Origin: a bacterium
Lineage (GTDB): Bacteria; KSB1; UBA2214
Direction: 5' to 3'
DNA: 64,000 nucleotides
Assembly (NCBI GenBank): GCA_029560815.1
Contig: JAKQKF010000482.1
Location: 1 to 64,000, forward strand
This document shows, piece after piece, positions 45,467-53,827 of the stretch (within the stretch, counting starts at the first letter, position 1; every line of letters begins with the position of its first letter). A model generated the notes under the pieces. That model ran no database searches and was not told the DNA's origin. It saw only the letters and a program-made list of their open reading frames with translations. A program made the translations under genes and the position numbers.

Positions 45467-46624
45467 ATGACATGCCCTGAAATATTACAGGCTTTTCAGC
45501 ACCGTTTCGGTTCCACGCCGCGCCTTTTCCGGGCGCCCGGAAGGGTCAATCTCATCGGCGAACACACCGATTACAATGATGGCTATGTTTTTCCCATGGC
45601 TCTCGACCGCTATACCACGGTGGCCGCCGCACCGCGTGATGATCGCAAGGTGCGGGCGTATTCGGCCAACATGGAGGAGGAGACCACCCTTCACCTCGAC
45701 ACCCTTGCGCGTCGCGGTCACTGGAGCGATTATGTCGCCGGCATCGCCAGCCAGCTTGAAAAGCGGGGCGTGAGGCTTCCGGGCGCAGACCTCTTTCTCT
45801 ACAGCGATGTGCCGGTCGGCTCAGGCCTCAGCTCATCGGCCGCACTGGAGATCTCCTGCGCCCTCGCTTTCCTCAGTCTGGCCGATAGCCATCTTCCCGG
45901 CGAAGAGCTCGCCCGGCTGGGACAGGCGGCCGAGAACCAGTTCGTCGGCATGAACTGCGGCATCATGGACCAGTTCATCGCGGTCCATGGCGCACAAGAT
46001 CACGCCCTCTTCCTCGACTGCCGGTCGCTCGAGTATCAACTCGTTCCCCTGCCCTCAGATCATTCCCGGATCGTGGTCTGCAACACCATGGTCAAACATG
46101 AGCTCGGGGCATCAGAGTACAACAACCGCCGCCGGGAGTGTGAGGAGGGTGTGCAGCGCATGCAGAAGCACTGGCCCGCCATCAGGGCTCTGCGCGACCT
46201 TGACCTCGAACAATTCACCCGGGTGGAAGGCGAACTCGACGAGACCGTCAGAAAACGCTGCCGCCACGTCATCAGCGAAAACGAAAGGGTGCTCGAGTCG
46301 ATCCGCAGCCTGCGCAGCGGCGATCTGCACCGCTTTGGCAGCCTGATGAATGCCTCCCACGACAGCCTGCGCGACGATTATCAGGTCAGCTGCGAGGAAC
46401 TCGACCTCATGGTCGGGATCGCCAGAGGTGTACCCGGATGCCTCGGCGCCCGCATGACCGGCGGGGGATTCGGCGGCTGCACCGTCAACCTTGTGGAACG
46501 CAGCGCCGTTGACTCTTTCTGCAGGGAGATCGGCACCCTCTACCGGAGCAGAACCGGCCTGGAACCCGCTATCTATATCTCGGTGCCGTCGCAAGGCGCC
46601 CATGAATGGTCATCAACGAAATAA
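45467..46624 (+). CDS. galK: Galactokinase
   Basis: The 385-residue GHMP kinase phosphorylates galactose at C1. Motif 1 is RAPGRVNLIGEHTDYNDGYV near residue 20, the galactokinase signature. Motif 2 is PVGSGLSSSAALEISCA near 110, with the ATP phosphate loop. Motif 3 is GARMTGGGFGGCTVNLV near 326. AGAGGA lies 8 bases upstream of ATG 45467. No galT or galE lies in the window, so the rest of the Leloir route must be elsewhere. Confidence 0.96.
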   Translation: MTCPEILQAFQHRFGSTPRLFRAPGRVNLIGEHTDYNDGYVFPMALDRYTTVAAAPRDDRKVRAYSANMEEETTLHLDTLARRGHWSDYVAGIASQLEKRGVRLPGADLFLYSDVPVGSGLSSSAALEISCALAFLSLADSHLPGEELARLGQAAENQFVGMNCGIMDQFIAVHGAQDHALFLDCRSLEYQLVPLPSDHSRIVVCNTMVKHELGASEYNNRRRECEEGVQRMQKHWPAIRALRDLDLEQFTRVEGELDETVRKRCRHVISENERVLESIRSLRSGDLHRFGSLMNASHDSLRDDYQVSCEELDLMVGIARGVPGCLGARMTGGGFGGCTVNLVERSAVDSFCREIGTLYRSRTGLEPAIYISVPSQGAHEWSSTK

Positions 46625-46703
46625 GATACTCTCTTGTGCGGGAGGTTGAGCTCTCCTGCCCGAAAGCCGGGTTCAGGAGGCCGCCTCAGGAATGTGAGGA
46701 GCC

Positions 46704-47504
46704 ATGTCTGAGAAAACCCTGATCATCGATGCCCATATTCACCTCTATCCGCAGGCTGATCTGAACCAGGCCATCGCCTTCAGCCTGTCGAATATGGATT
46801 CCGCCAGGCCGGAAAAAGAGACCGCCAAGATATGGCTCCTGACGGAGCGCGCCGACTGTTCCGCATTTACCCAGCTGCAGGAGAGCGTCAGAGTCGGGAT
46901 CTATCACATCATCCCGACCCGGGAGCAGGAAGCTCTGCGCGTTCAGCTCGGCGAACGCATCGTCCTTTATATCATCGCAGGACGGCAGGTGGTCAGCGCG
47001 GATGGACTCGAAATCGGCACTCTCGCCTCACGGTTGAGACTCCCCGACCGGGAGCTGGAAACCTCAGCTCTCATCGACCAGGCGCTTGAAGCCGGCGCTC
47101 TGGTCACCATCAACTGGGCACCGGGGAAATGGTCCGGACGACGCAAGACCATCGTGCAATCACTGCTCGCACAACCGCCGCGGCCGGGCCTCTTCATAGG
47201 CGACAGCGCCATGCGCCCCACTTTCTGGAGTGAACCCGACCTCATGCGCAAGGCCGTGAGTGAGGGCTGGCGCATTCTCGCAGGCTCCGATCCGCTCCCC
47301 TTCCAGGGCGAAGAACGCTCGTTCGGACGCTATGGCTGCATGATCACCGGTGAAATGGATCCCGATGAGCCCGTCCTGACCCTGAAACGCCTGCTGACGG
47401 AGCAGCAGCTGGAACCTGCGATCTGGGGGAAACGGCGCGGAACCTGGGAATTCGCCAGAAGGCAGTTCGCCATCATGCGCGAGAAGAAGCGCAGGGAAAG
47501 GTAA
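46704..47504 (+). CDS. Unknown protein with an amidohydrolase-like N-terminal motif
   Basis: The 266-residue protein has no signal peptide. It opens with LIIDAHIHLYPQADL, which looks like the first metal-binding HxH motif of metal-dependent hydrolases. A later LAGSDPLP near residue 193 resembles the C-terminal Asp motif. Other metal ligands (a lysine and two further His) are not evident in the middle. It may be a diverged TIM-barrel hydrolase or a catalytically dead relative. The C-terminus is strongly basic (IMREKKRRER). A GAGGAG site lies very close to ATG 46704. It follows galK by 79 bases. Confidence 0.6.
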   Translation: MSEKTLIIDAHIHLYPQADLNQAIAFSLSNMDSARPEKETAKIWLLTERADCSAFTQLQESVRVGIYHIIPTREQEALRVQLGERIVLYIIAGRQVVSADGLEIGTLASRLRLPDRELETSALIDQALEAGALVTINWAPGKWSGRRKTIVQSLLAQPPRPGLFIGDSAMRPTFWSEPDLMRKAVSEGWRILAGSDPLPFQGEERSFGRYGCMITGEMDPDEPVLTLKRLLTEQQLEPAIWGKRRGTWEFARRQFAIMREKKRRER

Positions 47505-47689
47505 TCCCGGCTCCTGGAGATAGTGGGGAGGAGATGCCCCATGCGCAGGGTTGGTTGTGGCTTCAGGACCACAGCTTGTCCCCCCGGCAGGGGAGAGCCA
47601 GGCACAAAAGATGCCTCTAAATGTTGGCACACAGCTTGCATCAGGATTAGTGTCGCTGCAAGGATTGTGTAGATCCGACAGGAGGCTGG

Positions 47690-48061
47690 ATGAAACACTT
47701 TTTTGCCCTGCTGGCCATGATGACTTTTCTCTTTTTCCTGAGCCTCAGTGTCAACATCGCTCAGGACAAGTCCCTTCGGCTCAACCGGCTGGAGATGGAG
47801 AGCATGCTCACGCTTTTCGATCATACCATCGTCAAGGGCTCAGACATAGAAGGACTGGCTGACCTGTCGGCAAAACTGCGCGAGGGCGCGCGGCAGGTCG
47901 CTCTCTTTCAGGATTCATCCCGGACTGTCGTTCTCAATGTCACCGCCAGGGAGGCGAAGATTTGCCTGGGCATGATCGAGAATGCCACGATCCAGGGCCG
48001 TCAGGCCGAAATGGTCAGACGCATCCGGATCAAACTCCAGCACTACGCCTCCTCGGTCTGA
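47690..48061 (+). CDS. Small membrane-anchored or exported protein of unknown function
   Basis: The 123-residue protein has an N-terminal hydrophobic segment (MKHFFALLAMMTFLFFLSLSV) that could be a signal peptide or anchor. The rest is mainly helical with a predicted strand (SSRTVVLNVTAREAKICL). ACAGGAGGCT precedes ATG 47690. The 185 bases upstream contain no recognisable promoter or hairpin. A strong terminator follows 33 bases after its stop. No family recognised. Confidence 0.72.
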   Translation: MKHFFALLAMMTFLFFLSLSVNIAQDKSLRLNRLEMESMLTLFDHTIVKGSDIEGLADLSAKLREGARQVALFQDSSRTVVLNVTAREAKICLGMIENATIQGRQAEMVRRIRIKLQHYASSV

Positions 48062-48093
48062 AGCGTTCAAGTTTAACTGTGTCTCCTCACAGG

Positions 48094-48136
48094 AACCGGC
48101 TTGTCACATCTACATCGTGACAGGCCGGTTTTTTTA
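48094..48136 (+). terminator. Strong intrinsic terminator
   Basis: AACCGGCTTGTCAC (48094-48107) pairs with GTGACAGGCCGGTT (48117-48130) over 14 bp, with one T-G wobble, around a 9-base loop, and a T-run follows. It ends the galK-to-47690 gene group. Confidence 0.94.
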
Positions 48137-48169
48137 TTACGAAATTTATTTCTTTTTATGATTTTTTGC

Positions 48170-48198
48170 TTGCTTTTTGACCGTAAAAGAGATAATAT
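48170..48198 (+). promoter_or_regulatory. Weak promoter candidate of the NtrC-like gene
   Basis: TTGCTT (48170-48175), 17 bases, TAATAT (48193-48198) in a strongly AT-rich stretch. It has the right spacing, but its -10 lacks the TT ending of the other sites. The leader would be about 130 bases. Confidence 0.35.
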
Positions 48199-48296
48199 TA
48201 AGAGGGATAGAGGTGTAATACTCTTGTGACAATCTCTCTCCACTCTGCCTTGCCTCCGACATCATCTGAACGGCTAACACACTGATTCTATTAGAT

Positions 48297-48318
48297 ATTG
48301 GCACCTTATGCATTGGCA
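48297..48318 (+). repeat. Direct repeat upstream of the NtrC-like gene
   Basis: ATTGGCA occurs at 48297-48303 and again at 48312-48318, 15 bases apart and just before the start codon at 48337. It could be an operator half-site pair for the Fis-type protein encoded next, or a chance repeat. Confidence 0.35.
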
Positions 48319-48336
48319 TATTAAGGGAAGCACCCT

Positions 48337-49296
48337 ATGAGCAAGCTCTGGGAGGAATATCTCGTCCAGGAGGATTTGATTGGTCATTCTCCGGCGATCT
48401 TTCAGATCCGCCGTTCCATTCCGATCCTCGCCAAGGGCGATCAACCCGTATTGATCACCGGCGAACCTGGCACCGAAAAGCTGCTGATTGCCAAACTTGT
48501 CATCGATAACAGCGCCCGCAAAAAAGCACCCGTTTTCATTACCGACGCCGCCAAACTCAACAAAACCTTCGATCAGGAGATCCAGTCCCTGCTCCAGCAG
48601 CAAGAACACTCCTCGGAAGAGGGACTGCGCGGCACGCTGATCGTCCAGAATCTGGAATACCTGGACCGCGAATCGCAGGCTCGCCTGATGAGCTTCGCTC
48701 AGGGAGGATACCTCCAGCTTCAGGCTCACGCCGAGCCCATCGCCGCCGAATTCCGCATTATCTCCACCGCTACCGGCAAACTGCAGGAATATGCCAAAGA
48801 GGGAATCTTTAACTCGGAACTCTATCTCACCCTCAGCGCCATGACCGTCAAACTGCCCTCCCTGCGGGAACGTAAACAGGATATTGTCGCCTTTTTTGAA
48901 TTCTATCTCGATTATTTCTGCCGAAAAATCGGCCGCACTGTGCCACCCATGCCCTTCGAGATCTTTCATCAGATCTTGAAATACTCCTGGCCGGGCAACG
49001 TCAAGGAGATGGAGAACGCTGTCCGCAGCGTTGTGGTCTCCTCCCCGGAAGGCATGCTGCTGATGGAGGCCCTTCCCTTTGTCGACGAGGCAGAAAAGTT
49101 CCAGCGCGTTGAACTGCAGAGCCTCAACCGCGCTGTGGCGCAGCTCGAGAAGGAGATGATCGAACGCGCCCTGCGCCGGTTCGCCGGCAATCAGTCGCGC
49201 GCCGCTCAGGTGCTCCATCTTTCCGAGCCCAATTTGCGCTTCAAGATGAAAAAGCTCGGCATCCGTAAGGAAGAGTTCATCATGGGCAACGAATAA
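48337..49296 (+). CDS. NtrC-family-like regulator with degenerate AAA+ domain and intact Fis helix-turn-helix
   Basis: The 319-residue protein has no receiver domain and is collinear with the central AAA+ and C-terminal domains of sigma-54 activators. Recognisable landmarks are IGHSPAIFQIRRSI (15-28), RIISTATGKL (140-149), LPSLRERKQDI (173-183), YSWPGNVKEMENAV (216-229) and a Fis-type HTH (about 272-310). Walker A reads GEPGTEK (Gly to Glu), the GAFTGA loop is absent, Walker B reads GTLIVQN without acidic residues, and the FRxDLYYRL arginine-finger region reads FNSELYLTL. ATP hydrolysis and sigma-54 activation are therefore unlikely. It probably works as a DNA-binding regulator or scaffold. 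Confidence 0.85.
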   Translation: MSKLWEEYLVQEDLIGHSPAIFQIRRSIPILAKGDQPVLITGEPGTEKLLIAKLVIDNSARKKAPVFITDAAKLNKTFDQEIQSLLQQQEHSSEEGLRGTLIVQNLEYLDRESQARLMSFAQGGYLQLQAHAEPIAAEFRIISTATGKLQEYAKEGIFNSELYLTLSAMTVKLPSLRERKQDIVAFFEFYLDYFCRKIGRTVPPMPFEIFHQILKYSWPGNVKEMENAVRSVVVSSPEGMLLMEALPFVDEAEKFQRVELQSLNRAVAQLEKEMIERALRRFAGNQSRAAQVLHLSEPNLRFKMKKLGIRKEEFIMGNE

Positions 49297-49349
49297 AAGG
49301 GCGCACAGCTCCTTAGCCGGCGATGCTCCACAAAACTTGTACCAGCTTT

Positions 49350-49389
49350 CGGCCCCAGCCGCCACCACGGCCGGGGCCGTTCCATTTTT
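49350..49389 (+). terminator. Intrinsic terminator after the NtrC-like gene
   Basis: CGGCCCCAGCCG (49350-49361) pairs with CGGCCGGGGCCG (49368-49379), with one internal mismatch and a 6-base loop. TTTTT at 49385-49389 follows. Confidence 0.8.
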
Positions 49390-49481
49390 GCACCCCCGCG
49401 ACTTTCTTCTTTCTTCTTTGCCCTTTTTTTTCTATCTTTGAGCTGTCAATTCCTATGCCATTTTCCCAGCAGGAGTCCGTC

Positions 49482-51614
49482 ATGCGTCTGACCAAAATCC
49501 CCCTTTTACTGATCCTCCTCGCCTCACTCGGCCTCGCCGAGGAGGGCATGTTCCCCATGAGTGAACTGAACAGACTCGACCTGCGCCAGGCCGGCTTTGA
49601 ACTTTCCGCCGGGTCCATTTTCAATCCCGACAGCCTCAGCCTCACCGGCGCTATCATCAATATCGGCGGCTGCACCGGCTCCTTTATTTCGCCGCAGGGG
49701 CTTATTCTCACCAATCATCACTGCGCCTTCTCCGCTATCCAGCGCGCCAGCAGCGCCGAGCACGACTATCTCCACGATGGCTTTTATGCCGCCACCCATG
49801 CCACAGAGTTCCCCGCCCGGGGCTTTACCGTGCGCATTACTGAAGACTATGTGGATGTCTCGCGGCAGCTCCTCGATGCGGTGGCCGCAGCCGGCGATTT
49901 CGCCGCCAGAGCCAAAGCCAAGGAACAGAAGAGCAAGGAATTGATCGCTGCTGCAGAAAAGGAAAATCCCGGCAAGCGCGTCGAACTCGCTGAGATGTTC
50001 CCCGGCAAAAGCTATGTGCTCTTTATCTACACCTATCTTACTGATGTCCGCCTGGTTTATGCCCCACCCCACGGCATCGGCAACTTTGGCGGTGAAGAAG
50101 ATAACTGGGTCTGGCCGCGCCACACCGGCGATTTCTCTCTCATGCGCGCTTATGTGGCCCCCGACGGCAGTCCCGCGGAATACGCCCCGGAAAATGTCCC
50201 ATACTCCCCGCGCATCTACCTGCCGATTGCCGCCAAAGGCGCCCGCGAGGGCGACCTCGCCTTCATTCTCGGCTATCCCGGGCGGACCTATCGGCATACA
50301 ACCTCGCACTATCTTGAGTATGAAAGCGGGCTGCGCATGCCCTGGATCGTCGAATGGTACGGCCACCAGATCGAAACCATGGAGGAGATGAGCAAAGCAG
50401 ATCGCGCTGTCGCCCTCAAACTCGCCTCGCCGATCAAGGGCCTGGCCAATACCTGGAAAAATTACCAGGGCAAACTGCTCGGCGTCGAACGCCTCAACCT
50501 CGTGGAGCGCAAACGGCATGAGGAGGTCCGGCTGGCGGAATTTATCGCCGCCGATACGGCACGCCAGAGCCGCTACAGCACAGTGCTGCCGGAGATCGCC
50601 GCCTACTATGCGGATATCTCCAGCCGTTTCGAATCCGAGAAGCTCATGGATGCCCTGCTGAGAAGCTCCGCGCTGCTCTCGACCGCCTATACCCTCTATC
50701 AATCTTCCGTCGAGATGGCCAAGCCCGATCTTGAGCGCGACAGTCCCTTTATGGAGCGCAATCTGACCCGCACCAGAGAACGGCTGCCGCTCTCCCTCGC
50801 CGATTTTTATCTCCCGCGGGAACGCCTCTTCCTTGGTGAACTCATCGAGAAAATGCAGGCCCTTCCCGCCGGTCAGCAGCCCGCGGCCATCGCACGGCTG
50901 CCCAAAGGCAGGAAACTGGGCAAATTCCTCGATGAGGCTTTTGCCAGCAGCCGGCTCAAGGAGGCTGCCTGGGCGCTACAGCTCTTCGGCAAGCCTTCCG
51001 CAGAACTGCTCAAGACCGGAGACCCCTTCATTAAACTGGCGGCCGGTCTCTATCCCGATTTTCAGATTCAGCGTGAGGCCCGGCGCGCCGGCAGCGCCAG
51101 GCTGGAACAGCTGATGGCGGATTACGTGGATATCAAACAGGCGGCTGACGGCCACGACTTTATCCCCGACGCCAACGGCACCCTCCGTTTTACCTACGGC
51201 CATATCCGCGGTTATGCCCCGCGCGACGCTGTCTACTATGCCCCCTTCACCACCCTTGACGGCATTATCGAGAAGAACAGGGGGGAGGAGCCCTTCGATG
51301 CTCCCCGGGCCCTGCTTGAAGCCTGCGCCAGAAGCGTCGCCGGTCCCTATATCAACCCTGATCTGGGACAGGTGCCGGTGAACATTCTCTATGATATGGA
51401 TACCACCGGCGGCAACTCCGGCAGCCCCGTCCTCAATGGGCGCGGTGAGCTGATCGGCCTCAATTTTGATCGCGCCTTTGAAGCCACCATCAACGATTAT
51501 GCCTGGAGCAGCTCCTACAGCCGCTCGATCGGCGTCGATGTGCGCTACATACTCTGGGTTCTCGAACAGGTCTCGCGCGCCCATACACTACTGCAGGAAC
51601 TCGGCCTGCAGTAG
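49482..51614 (+). CDS. S46-family dipeptidyl-peptidase (DPP7/DPP11-like)
   Basis: The 710-residue protein has a signal peptide (MRLTKIPLLLILLASLGLA). The chymotrypsin-like triad is visible: LTNHHC near residue 80 (His), an Asp expected around RHTGDFSLMRAYV near 213, and GGNSGSP with the catalytic Ser at 646. S46 enzymes remove dipeptides from peptide N-termini in the periplasm. Arg664 lies 18 residues after the Ser (GLNFDRAF), as does the Arg that gives DPP11 its acidic P1 preference. Asp/Glu specificity is thus inferred. Start 49482 has CAGGAG upstream and begins the signal. TATCTTTG at 49433-49440 is a possible -10 without a clear -35. Confidence 0.92.
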   Translation: MRLTKIPLLLILLASLGLAEEGMFPMSELNRLDLRQAGFELSAGSIFNPDSLSLTGAIINIGGCTGSFISPQGLILTNHHCAFSAIQRASSAEHDYLHDGFYAATHATEFPARGFTVRITEDYVDVSRQLLDAVAAAGDFAARAKAKEQKSKELIAAAEKENPGKRVELAEMFPGKSYVLFIYTYLTDVRLVYAPPHGIGNFGGEEDNWVWPRHTGDFSLMRAYVAPDGSPAEYAPENVPYSPRIYLPIAAKGAREGDLAFILGYPGRTYRHTTSHYLEYESGLRMPWIVEWYGHQIETMEEMSKADRAVALKLASPIKGLANTWKNYQGKLLGVERLNLVERKRHEEVRLAEFIAADTARQSRYSTVLPEIAAYYADISSRFESEKLMDALLRSSALLSTAYTLYQSSVEMAKPDLERDSPFMERNLTRTRERLPLSLADFYLPRERLFLGELIEKMQALPAGQQPAAIARLPKGRKLGKFLDEAFASSRLKEAAWALQLFGKPSAELLKTGDPFIKLAAGLYPDFQIQREARRAGSARLEQLMADYVDIKQAADGHDFIPDANGTLRFTYGHIRGYAPRDAVYYAPFTTLDGIIEKNRGEEPFDAPRALLEACARSVAGPYINPDLGQVPVNILYDMDTTGGNSGSPVLNGRGELIGLNFDRAFEATINDYAWSSSYSRSIGVDVRYILWVLEQVSRAHTLLQELGLQ

Positions 51615-51641
51615 ACCTTCAGGACTCAACCATTGGAGAAA

Positions 51642-52814
51642 ATGATGACAAGAACCATTGCCGCTGTTTTCGCACTGCTGGCCCTCTTTGCCTTCGCCTG
51701 CCAGAAGGAGGCTTATGTCGATCTGGATAAAAAGGCGGTGGAAGTGGACAGTCTGATCATCAAGGCGCGCGCGGCAGGCTTGCGCAACATGGACAGCCTG
51801 CGGACCGCGCGCCGGGAAAAGGCTCTCTCCTACATCAGCGGGGTGAATCCTGTCAAGGTTGGCGGGGAGAACTATCACGCCGCCGCCCGCCTCTTCTTTG
51901 CCGCCGGCAAGAGCGATTCGGCGCTGATCCTGCTGGAAAAATACGCTCCGGCCGGCGCTGAAAAGGAGCCCCTCGCCATGCTCTTCAACCTCTACGTGCA
52001 GAAGGGCGAGGTTGCCAGGGCGGAACAACTCTTCAATAACAAACTCAAACTCCTCGTGGGCGACGAAGCCGGTGACTATTATCTCAATCTTCTCTACGGC
52101 TATCAGGAACAAAATCAACTGGATAAAGCTATAGCTGCGGCCGATGCCGGTATTGCCGCTCTGCCCGCGAATGCCCGCGGCAGCCTGATCATCGAAAAAG
52201 CCGACCTGCTCTTCCAGAAGGGCGATAAAACCGCCGCTCTCGGTCTGCTTGAGGAGCTGAAAAAGAACGGCGATACAGAAGCGCGGCTGCAGCGCGCCAT
52301 CACAGCCAAATCCAGCCTTTTCAACCTCATCAATGCCCCTGCTGCCGAGTGGCGGGCGGGTAAATGGATCGATTCGCAACCCCTGAACCTGAAGGGGCTG
52401 CGGGGCAAAGTGGTCCTGCTCGACTTTTGGGCTCCCTGGTGCGGCCCATGCCGGGCGATGTTCCCCCATCTCAAAAAGCTCTACGGGGAGTACCATGAAA
52501 AGGGGCTGGTCATCATCGGCTTGACCCGCTACTATGGCCGCTTTAACCAGCTCGGACAAAACCTGACCGGAATCGCTCCCGCCGATGAATTCGAATGGAT
52601 TGTCAAATTCAAGCAGCACCACCAGATCCCTTTTCCCTATGCCGTCGCAGAGGGGGAGGAGGCCGCAGCCAATGAAACCTCCTATGGAGTCTACGGCATC
52701 CCCCATATGGTGCTGATCGACAAAAAAGGTATTGTGCGCGAATATGCCATCGGCTCCGGTCCCGCCTCGGAGGAGAAACTGGACCGGGCCGTCGCTCAGT
52801 TGATCGCAGAATAG
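51642..52814 (+). CDS. Lipoprotein with TPR-like helices and TlpA-type thioredoxin domain
   Basis: The protein has about 390 residues. The signal ends FALLALFAFAC, giving a lipoprotein anchor. Residues about 70-220 are TPR-like (GEVARAEQLFNNKLKLL, NQLDKAIAAADAGIAALP). Residues about 230-390 are a TlpA/ResA-like thioredoxin domain with DFWAPWCGPCRAMFPHL and the cis-Pro segment YGIPHMVLID. It probably acts as a periplasmic thiol-disulfide oxidoreductase. ATG 51642 and ATG 51645 are both served by GGAG. It lies 27 bases after the S46 gene, probably cotranscribed. Confidence 0.88.
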   Translation: MMTRTIAAVFALLALFAFACQKEAYVDLDKKAVEVDSLIIKARAAGLRNMDSLRTARREKALSYISGVNPVKVGGENYHAAARLFFAAGKSDSALILLEKYAPAGAEKEPLAMLFNLYVQKGEVARAEQLFNNKLKLLVGDEAGDYYLNLLYGYQEQNQLDKAIAAADAGIAALPANARGSLIIEKADLLFQKGDKTAALGLLEELKKNGDTEARLQRAITAKSSLFNLINAPAAEWRAGKWIDSQPLNLKGLRGKVVLLDFWAPWCGPCRAMFPHLKKLYGEYHEKGLVIIGLTRYYGRFNQLGQNLTGIAPADEFEWIVKFKQHHQIPFPYAVAEGEEAAANETSYGVYGIPHMVLIDKKGIVREYAIGSGPASEEKLDRAVAQLIAE

Positions 52815-52838
52815 AACATCGCCCGGAAGGGAATTGGT

Positions 52839-53588
52839 GTGACTGAACAATTTTTCCTCGCCGACCGGCCGCTCCTCCTCGCTCACCGCGGAGCTTCAGG
52901 ACATGCTCCCGAACTCACCCTGGCGGCCTTCAGGCGGGCGATTGAGCTCGGAGCGGACGGCAGCGAGCTGGATGTGCAGCTCTCACTGGACGACGAACTC
53001 GTCGTCATTCATGACGATACCCTGCAGCGCACGACCAACGGCAGCGGCCGTGTTGATCAGTTCCTCTGGCGCGATCTGCAAAAACTGGAAGCCGGCCGCT
53101 GGTTCAACCCCGCCTTTCCGGGTGAGCGCATCCCCGTTTTGGCGGATATACTGCAGCTTGGCCCTCCCGGCTGGCGCCTTAATATCGAACTCAAAACAGT
53201 CCGCGAACCGGTGCGGCTGGCGGAAAAGGCCGCCGCTCTCCTCGAAAGGGTGGAGGATCCGGGGCGGCTCATCTGCACCTCCTTCGACCCCCGGAATCTG
53301 CTCAGCCTCGCTCCGCTCCTGCCCGGCATCAGGATGGGATTGATCTTCGCCAGCACCTGGCCGCCCGATGAACTGCTTTTCCGGTGGCCCGTCTGGAGTG
53401 TCGAACAGAGCCTGCTCTCCGGCGAATGGATCGATGTCGCCCATGCGCGGGGAATCCGGGTCTGCGCCTGGACTGTCAACCGGGTGGAAGAGATCGAGCG
53501 CATGATCGAGCTGAACGTGGACTCAATCATAACCAACTATCCGGATCGTTTTCAACTGGCCATGGCGAATTTATCGCACACACGATAA
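52839..53588 (+). CDS. Glycerophosphodiester phosphodiesterase
   Basis: The 249-residue GDPD-family TIM barrel hydrolyses glycerophosphodiesters to glycerol-3-phosphate and an alcohol. It shows LLAHRGASGHAPELTLAAF (His16-Arg17 and Glu25), ELDVQ near residue 43 and VVIHDDTLQRTTNG with His58. The usual PENT motif reads PELT, so the Asn is replaced while the metal-binding Glu is kept. VCAWTVN near the end is typical. There is no signal peptide, so it resembles cytoplasmic UgpQ. The start is GTG 52839, 25 bases after the preceding gene. Confidence 0.92.
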   Translation: MTEQFFLADRPLLLAHRGASGHAPELTLAAFRRAIELGADGSELDVQLSLDDELVVIHDDTLQRTTNGSGRVDQFLWRDLQKLEAGRWFNPAFPGERIPVLADILQLGPPGWRLNIELKTVREPVRLAEKAAALLERVEDPGRLICTSFDPRNLLSLAPLLPGIRMGLIFASTWPPDELLFRWPVWSVEQSLLSGEWIDVAHARGIRVCAWTVNRVEEIERMIELNVDSIITNYPDRFQLAMANLSHTR

Positions 53589-53595
53589 AAATCAC

Positions 53596-53624
53596 TTGAT
53601 TTGAAATAAATAAATTCATAAATT
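53596..53624 (+). promoter_or_regulatory. Predicted promoter of the tRNA-His/tRNA-Glu unit
   Basis: TTGATT (53596-53601), 17 bases, TAAATT (53619-53624). The start would be near 53631, about 20 bases before tRNA-His. As stable-RNA promoters are usually strong, this supports TAnnTT as a genuine -10 form here. Confidence 0.7.
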
Positions 53625-53649
53625 AACACTCTTGAGTAAAAATCGCCAC

Positions 53650-53724
53650 GGTGGGTGTAGCTCAGTTGGATAGAGCACCAGGTTGTGGCCCTGGTGGCCG
53701 CGGGTTCAAGTCCCGTCACTCACC
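53650..53724 (+). tRNA. tRNA-His (GTG)
   Basis: A complete cloverleaf: acceptor GTGGGTG (53651-53657) with CACTCAC (53717-53723), G-1 at 53650 facing discriminator C 53724, as expected of tRNA-His. Anticodon stem CCAGG/CCTGG encloses loop TTGTGGC with anticodon GTG (53685-53687). The T-loop TTCAAGT is normal. CCA is not encoded. Its G34 is a substrate for the Tgt enzyme encoded at 34.5 kb. Confidence 0.97.
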
Positions 53725-53748
53725 CTCCACCTATTGACCTGTTATTTT

Positions 53749-53820
53749 GTCCCCATCGTCTAGGGGTCAGGACTCGGGATTTTCGATCCCGTAACAGGGG
53801 TTCGAATCCCCTTGGGGACA
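53749..53820 (+). tRNA. tRNA-Glu (TTC)
   Basis: Acceptor GTCCCCA (53749-53755) pairs with TGGGGAC (53813-53819), discriminator A 53820. Anticodon stem CGGGA/TCCCG encloses TTTTCGA with anticodon TTC at 53782-53784. The T-arm GGGGTTCGAATCCCC is canonical. Base 37 is G, where tRNA-Glu normally has A. CCA is not encoded. It is cotranscribed with tRNA-His, 24 bases apart. Confidence 0.95.
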
Positions 53821-53827
53821 CTGATCC

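Noticed and set aside
48298..48314. Possible sigma-54 promoter (TTGGCAC followed by TGCA) upstream of the NtrC-like gene
   Set aside because: The GG and GC elements are 10 bases apart rather than 12, and the second element does not read TTGC.
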